From: an uncultured Actinomycetes bacterium
GTDB taxonomy: Bacteria; Actinomycetota; Actinomycetes; Nanopelagicales; Nanopelagicaceae
Length of the DNA stretch: 47,789 bases
Assembly: GCA_903878415.1 (NCBI GenBank)
Contig: CAIRHO010000065.1
Coordinates: forward strand, 1 to 47,789
Direction of reading: 5' to 3'
Part shown: positions 44,769 to 47,789 of the stretch, in pieces
How positions within the stretch are numbered: the first letter of the stretch is position 1
How the letters are laid out: every line of letters starts with the position of its first letter
The notes under the pieces: generated by a model
Seen by the model: the letters and a program-made list of their open reading frames with translations, nothing else
Database searches by the model: none
What the model was told of the DNA's origin: nothing
Made by a program: the position numbers and the translations under genes

Positions 44769-45044
44769 TTAATCAGTACTTGTACTTTTTGCGACCGGCG
44801 CAGCTGCTGGCGCAGGCGCGGGTGTACTAGATGTAGTTGGCGTAGAAGTGGTGCTAGCGCTCGCAGCTTTGCGAGAATCTGTTTTATAGAAACCTGAACC
44901 TTTGAAAACCACACCTACATTTGAATAAACCTTGCGTACCCCTTTGCCACATGCAGGACAGATGGAGATTGGCTCATCTGAGAATGATTGAACCGCCTCG
45001 AAGGCAAGTTCGCATTCATTACAGATGTATTCATAGGTGGGCAC
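44769..45044 (-). CDS. FmdB-family zinc-ribbon protein
   Basis: Translation starts at GTG (45044), giving a 91-residue protein (V)PTYEYICNECELAFEAVQSF, the exact N-terminus of FmdB-type regulators. Longer in-frame starts exist but would add ~69 unrelated residues. CxxC pairs (CNEC and CPAC) form the zinc ribbon, and VFKGSGFYKTDSR is conserved. The tail from residue ~65 is Ala/Pro/Ser/Thr-rich low complexity. Function unproven; members are near amidase/formamidase genes and ribosome-related loci. Head-to-head with the CopC-like gene with 67 bases between starts. No ribosome-binding site seen. Confidence 0.88.
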   Translation of the reverse strand: MPTYEYICNECELAFEAVQSFSDEPISICPACGKGVRKVYSNVGVVFKGSGFYKTDSRKAASASTTSTPTTSSTPAPAPAAAPVAKSTSTD

Positions 45045-45111
45045 AAGGCATAATTCTAGATTGATGAGAGTATTGAGGCGAATCCAGCACTGGATGGAAG
45101 CGGAGACAAGC

Positions 45112-45633
45112 GTGCGAAAACCGATAGTAGTTGCGATTTTGGTTTCGTTTTTAACATTGGTCACAATAAATCCACTCTTAGCGAATTCCATTATTAGCAC
45201 CGATCCAATTATTGATTCAGTTCTAACTGTTGCGCCAAATTCGGTGACCATTAATGGCTCCGGAGCTTTGTTGGATTTAGGAAGTCAAATAACAGTTATC
45301 GATCCGAGTGGCGCTCGCATTGATGATGGCTCAATTACTGTTGATGGTAATAATTTAATCGTTGGACTAAAGCCATTAACTAATTCTGGAGTTTATGTTG
45401 TTACTTATGAACTACTTGCCTTAAATGATGTTCCGTTAGATGGCACCTTCAAATTTACGGTAAATGGCCTTTCACAGATAAAAACCAATTCCATATCTCC
45501 AACCCCAGAACCAATAACGAATAATTCAAATCCTAATAAGATTACAGACTACTTAGTAATTGGGCTATTAGTTTTTGCGTTCTTCATGCTAATTCTAATT
45601 TCGCGCTTTGCCAAAAAAACTTTTAAGAAGTGA
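45112..45633 (+). CDS. CopC-domain-like exported protein with C-terminal membrane anchor
   Basis: The GTG at 45112 is chosen because GGAG stands 6 bases before it; longer frames start at 45037. The product (173 residues) has a signal peptide (VRKPIVVAILVSFLTLVTINPLLA), a CopC-like beta domain (STDPIIDSVLTVAPNSVTINGSG and VYVVTYELLALNDVPLDGTFKFTVNG), a Ser/Pro linker and a C-terminal helix plus KKTFKK. CopC proteins bind copper through an N-terminal His and an Asp/His pair in a SxDGHP-like turn. Here neither His is present (LANSIIS; ALNDVPL), so classical copper binding is doubtful. It overlaps the downstream CopD-CtaG gene by one base. Confidence 0.82.
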   Translation: MRKPIVVAILVSFLTLVTINPLLANSIISTDPIIDSVLTVAPNSVTINGSGALLDLGSQITVIDPSGARIDDGSITVDGNNLIVGLKPLTNSGVYVVTYELLALNDVPLDGTFKFTVNGLSQIKTNSISPTPEPITNNSNPNKITDYLVIGLLVFAFFMLILISRFAKKTFKK

Positions 45634-47531
45634 TGATGCTCGCAACAGGCGTACAAAATGGGATTCCTGATCCAGGCACTTTAGTTGTAATTTTAACTCC
45701 AATTGTAAATTTCTTAAGTATAACTTTCGGAGTTACTTGTATTGGCTTGCTATTTTCAATAAGTTTTCTGCACTTAGAAAGCAATGGATTTTTAAGAAAA
45801 TCAGCGATCTCGAACTTAAAGTGGATAACTGGATTTGCTATTTGCTGGGCGATTTCCGAATCTTTAGTAATACTATTAACTCTCAGCAATCTTCTTGCAG
45901 AACCAATCACATCTACTTTTGACTTTACAACCATTAGATCCTATTTGTCACAAACCGGACTGGGCAAAGTTCAATTAATGCAAGTTGTTTTGGCTCTTAC
46001 AATTGCAATTGTTGCACCCATAGTTCGAAATATAAGAGCAACGATTACTCTTCTGTTGATTGGAATTATTGGAATTATTACTCCGATTTTTCAAAGCCAC
46101 GGCAGCCAATCTGGGTTACATGGCTTAGCTATTGGATCATTGATATTTCATGTTTTAGGTATATCAATCTGGGTTGGCGGCTTGATTTCGCTATTTTTTA
46201 TGGCCGAAGAGGTCAGATTTATTGCGCTGCCAAGATTTAGCAGTGTTGCTTTATGGGCTGCGCTAATTGTTACTGCAAGTGGAGCGACAAATGCTTGGAC
46301 TCGGCTTAATTTTATTTCAGCTTGGAGTTCTAAGTATGCATATATTGTTATTGCAAAAATAGTTTTAACTGCCGTTTTGATTGGCTTCGGGTATAAGCAA
46401 CGTAAGTTTATTCTTAACAATTTAACTGGGAGCACCAAAATGGTGCGCTTAATCCTTAACGAGCTATTAATAATGTTAGTTGCTACAGCGCTCGGTGCGT
46501 GGTTAGCAAGATCAGCACCGCCGTTAGTTAATGGCGTAGAACCAAATGTGGATAGATCACTTTCAATCACAGGAATTCAGATGCCAGCTGCTCCAACTCT
46601 CTCCAATTTGCTTTGGGGATATGAAGCAGACGGAATCTTTATTGGTCTGCTTGTTGTGGCGACCCTGCTATACATTCGTGGCGTAGTTATATTGCATAAA
46701 GTGGGAGTTAAGTGGCCAGTAGGAAGAACTATTTCGTTTGCGCTAGGAATTGCCGCAATCGACTATGCAACTAGCGGAGGTCTTGGACTTTATTCGCACT
46801 TTGCTTTCTCATTTCACATGATCGCCCACATGATTTTGGGGATGGTTGCACCTATCGGAATAATTCTTGGCGCTCCAATAACACTGGCGTTACGAACTTT
46901 TCCATCCGGGCGAGATGAAAACGAACGTGGCATGAAGGGGTTGTTAGTAGCGATATTGCACTCAAAGCCACTTGCTCTCTTAACGCACCCGATAGTTGCA
47001 CTGGCGTTATTTGATGGCTCGCTCTTTATTATGTATTTCACTTCTCTCTTTGGAAATTTAATGACTGGGCATTCTGGCCACTTACTAATGAATATTCATT
47101 TTATTTTGGCTGGCATGCTTTTCTTTCATGTAATTGTTGGGATTGATCCAAACCCTAGAAAAGTTCCACATTTGGTGAGGATTATTGTGTTGTTCGCGGC
47201 CATGAGTATCCATGCATTCTTTTCAATAGCTCTTATGTCTTCTTCAGCCTTATTAGATGGTGGCTATTTTGCTTCATTGCAAAGACCTTGGTTTATAGAT
47301 TTAATCGCCGATCAAAAATTGGGTGGGTCTATCGGGTGGGCGATGGGAGAAATTCCAATCGTAATTGCATTAATCGCGACCTTCATTCAGTGGGTTCGCG
47401 ATGATGCTCGCGAAGCTAAACGGTTAGATCGTAATTCAGATCGTTTGCTTTCTGAAGGAAAGCCAGATGCATTAGTGGAATATAACCAATATCTTGCAAA
47501 ATTAGCTGAAAATGATCGGCGCAAAAATTAA
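45633..47531 (+). CDS. CopD-CtaG fusion: copper resistance D domain and cytochrome c oxidase assembly domain
   Basis: A 632-residue polytopic membrane protein (ATG at 45633 shares its first base with the CopC stop). The first ~300 residues hold a CopD domain (LGKVQLMQVVLALTIAIVAPIVRN; HGLAIGSLIFHVLGISIWVGG, with His and Trp-Gly-Gly typical of CopD). The rest is the caa3-type CtaG domain (YSHFAFSFHMIAHMILGMVAPIGIILGAP with several His, then SGHLLMNIHFILAGMLFFHVIVG). CtaG delivers copper to the CuB site of cytochrome oxidase. The fusion recurs in Actinobacteria. A charged C-terminal tail follows the last helix. Confidence 0.9.
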   Translation: MMLATGVQNGIPDPGTLVVILTPIVNFLSITFGVTCIGLLFSISFLHLESNGFLRKSAISNLKWITGFAICWAISESLVILLTLSNLLAEPITSTFDFTTIRSYLSQTGLGKVQLMQVVLALTIAIVAPIVRNIRATITLLLIGIIGIITPIFQSHGSQSGLHGLAIGSLIFHVLGISIWVGGLISLFFMAEEVRFIALPRFSSVALWAALIVTASGATNAWTRLNFISAWSSKYAYIVIAKIVLTAVLIGFGYKQRKFILNNLTGSTKMVRLILNELLIMLVATALGAWLARSAPPLVNGVEPNVDRSLSITGIQMPAAPTLSNLLWGYEADGIFIGLLVVATLLYIRGVVILHKVGVKWPVGRTISFALGIAAIDYATSGGLGLYSHFAFSFHMIAHMILGMVAPIGIILGAPITLALRTFPSGRDENERGMKGLLVAILHSKPLALLTHPIVALALFDGSLFIMYFTSLFGNLMTGHSGHLLMNIHFILAGMLFFHVIVGIDPNPRKVPHLVRIIVLFAAMSIHAFFSIALMSSSALLDGGYFASLQRPWFIDLIADQKLGGSIGWAMGEIPIVIALIATFIQWVRDDAREAKRLDRNSDRLLSEGKPDALVEYNQYLAKLAENDRRKN

Positions 47532-47789
47532 CCCTTATCTGATTTTGGTATTAGCAATGGTTAGTTGGGGGCTGAGTAATCCATTGGCAGATTTAGCGGT
47601 TGTTAATATGTCCCCAATTTTGCTCTCTTTGATTGAATCTCTTGTCGGACTATTTGTAATTGCAATTGTCATAACTATTCGGAGAATTCAAATCAAGTTG
47701 CCTTGGAAATTTGTGATCCCGCTCGGGTTAATTCAACCTGGATTTGCTTGGTTACTTGGAAATATTGGATATACAAAAGTTACTGCAAG
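47512..47789 (+). CDS. EamA/DMT-family transporter, N-terminal part (runs off window)
   Basis: An ATG at 47512, inside the last 20 bases of the CopD-CtaG gene, opens a frame that stays open to the window end (92 complete codons). The product MIGAKINPYLILVLAMVSWG starts with a helix carrying WGLSNPLADL, the usual first helix of EamA transporters, then LIESLVGLFVIAIVITI and LGLIQPGFAWLLGNIGYTKV, matching helices 2 and 3. Substrate cannot be said. Confidence 0.8.
   Translation, partial: MIGAKINPYLILVLAMVSWGLSNPLADLAVVNMSPILLSLIESLVGLFVIAIVITIRRIQIKLPWKFVIPLGLIQPGFAWLLGNIGYTKVTA

Overview
The window looks like a chromosomal segment from a low-to-mid G+C actinobacterium with a streamlined genome. 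Genes are packed with gaps of a few bases or 1-4 nt overlaps, and no stretch longer than about 170 bases lacks a feature. I saw no insertion sequence, phage gene or CRISPR array. Actinobacterial marks are the DUF3263, DUF3027 and DUF2530 proteins, an HrcA/CIRCE-type lone groEL ending in a Gly-rich DMDF tail, the pdxH-serC / citrate synthase neighbourhood and a CopD-CtaG fusion protein. AT-rich codon use and compactness suggest a freshwater Nanopelagicales (acI)-like lineage; this is an inference from style, not from a marker gene.

Layout. 1-342: the 3' end of tryptophan 2,3-dioxygenase. 364-915: a GNAT acetyltransferase. 899-9288: two divergent operons of CoA-ester catabolism. On the minus strand are a thiolase and a BadI-like ring hydrolase. 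On the plus strand are an SDR dehydrogenase, a Rid-family protein, an ADP-forming acyl-CoA synthetase, an AMP-forming acyl-CoA ligase and a methylmalonyl-CoA-mutase-like large subunit. 9315: tRNA-Thr. 9398-12184 (minus): a ferric-reductase-like membrane flavocytochrome, an exported FMN-binding-like protein and an ApbE flavin transferase. 12245-18798: a GMC oxidoreductase, an alpha/beta hydrolase, NDH-2, an SDR-DUF2867 protein and a PLP decarboxylase. 18844-27798: conserved actinobacterial core (DUF3263, groEL with CIRCE, DUF3027, cold-shock protein, DUF2530, two MFS transporters, serC, pdxH, citrate synthase). 27964-33819: a maltose/maltodextrin ABC uptake operon with a secreted alpha-amylase but no ATPase gene. 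33802-42263: esterase, photolyase, homospermidine synthase, diguanylate cyclase, TAT Rieske protein, a secreted Ala-rich protein, an SDR and a carboxynorspermidine-dehydrogenase-like enzyme. 42371: tRNA-Arg. 42450-47789: MMPL transporter, a 35-codon ORF, an FmdB zinc ribbon, a CopC-like protein, a CopD-CtaG fusion and the start of an EamA transporter.

Working together. The most interesting block is 1-9288. Tryptophan dioxygenase lies next to genes that could activate a ring acid to its CoA ester, reduce or oxidise it, open the ring with a BadI-like hydrolase and shorten the product by thiolysis and a B12-type rearrangement. I propose, as inference only, a CoA-dependent route for an aromatic or alicyclic acid, possibly anthranilate derived from tryptophan. 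The maltodextrin operon pairs extracellular starch cleavage with uptake. The ApbE operon looks like a dedicated exported-flavin electron-transfer unit. The two saccharopine-dehydrogenase-like enzymes suggest polyamine synthesis. Start codons were adjusted where ribosome-binding sites or neighbours argue for it, and several genes seem to lack a ribosome-binding site, consistent with leaderless mRNAs.
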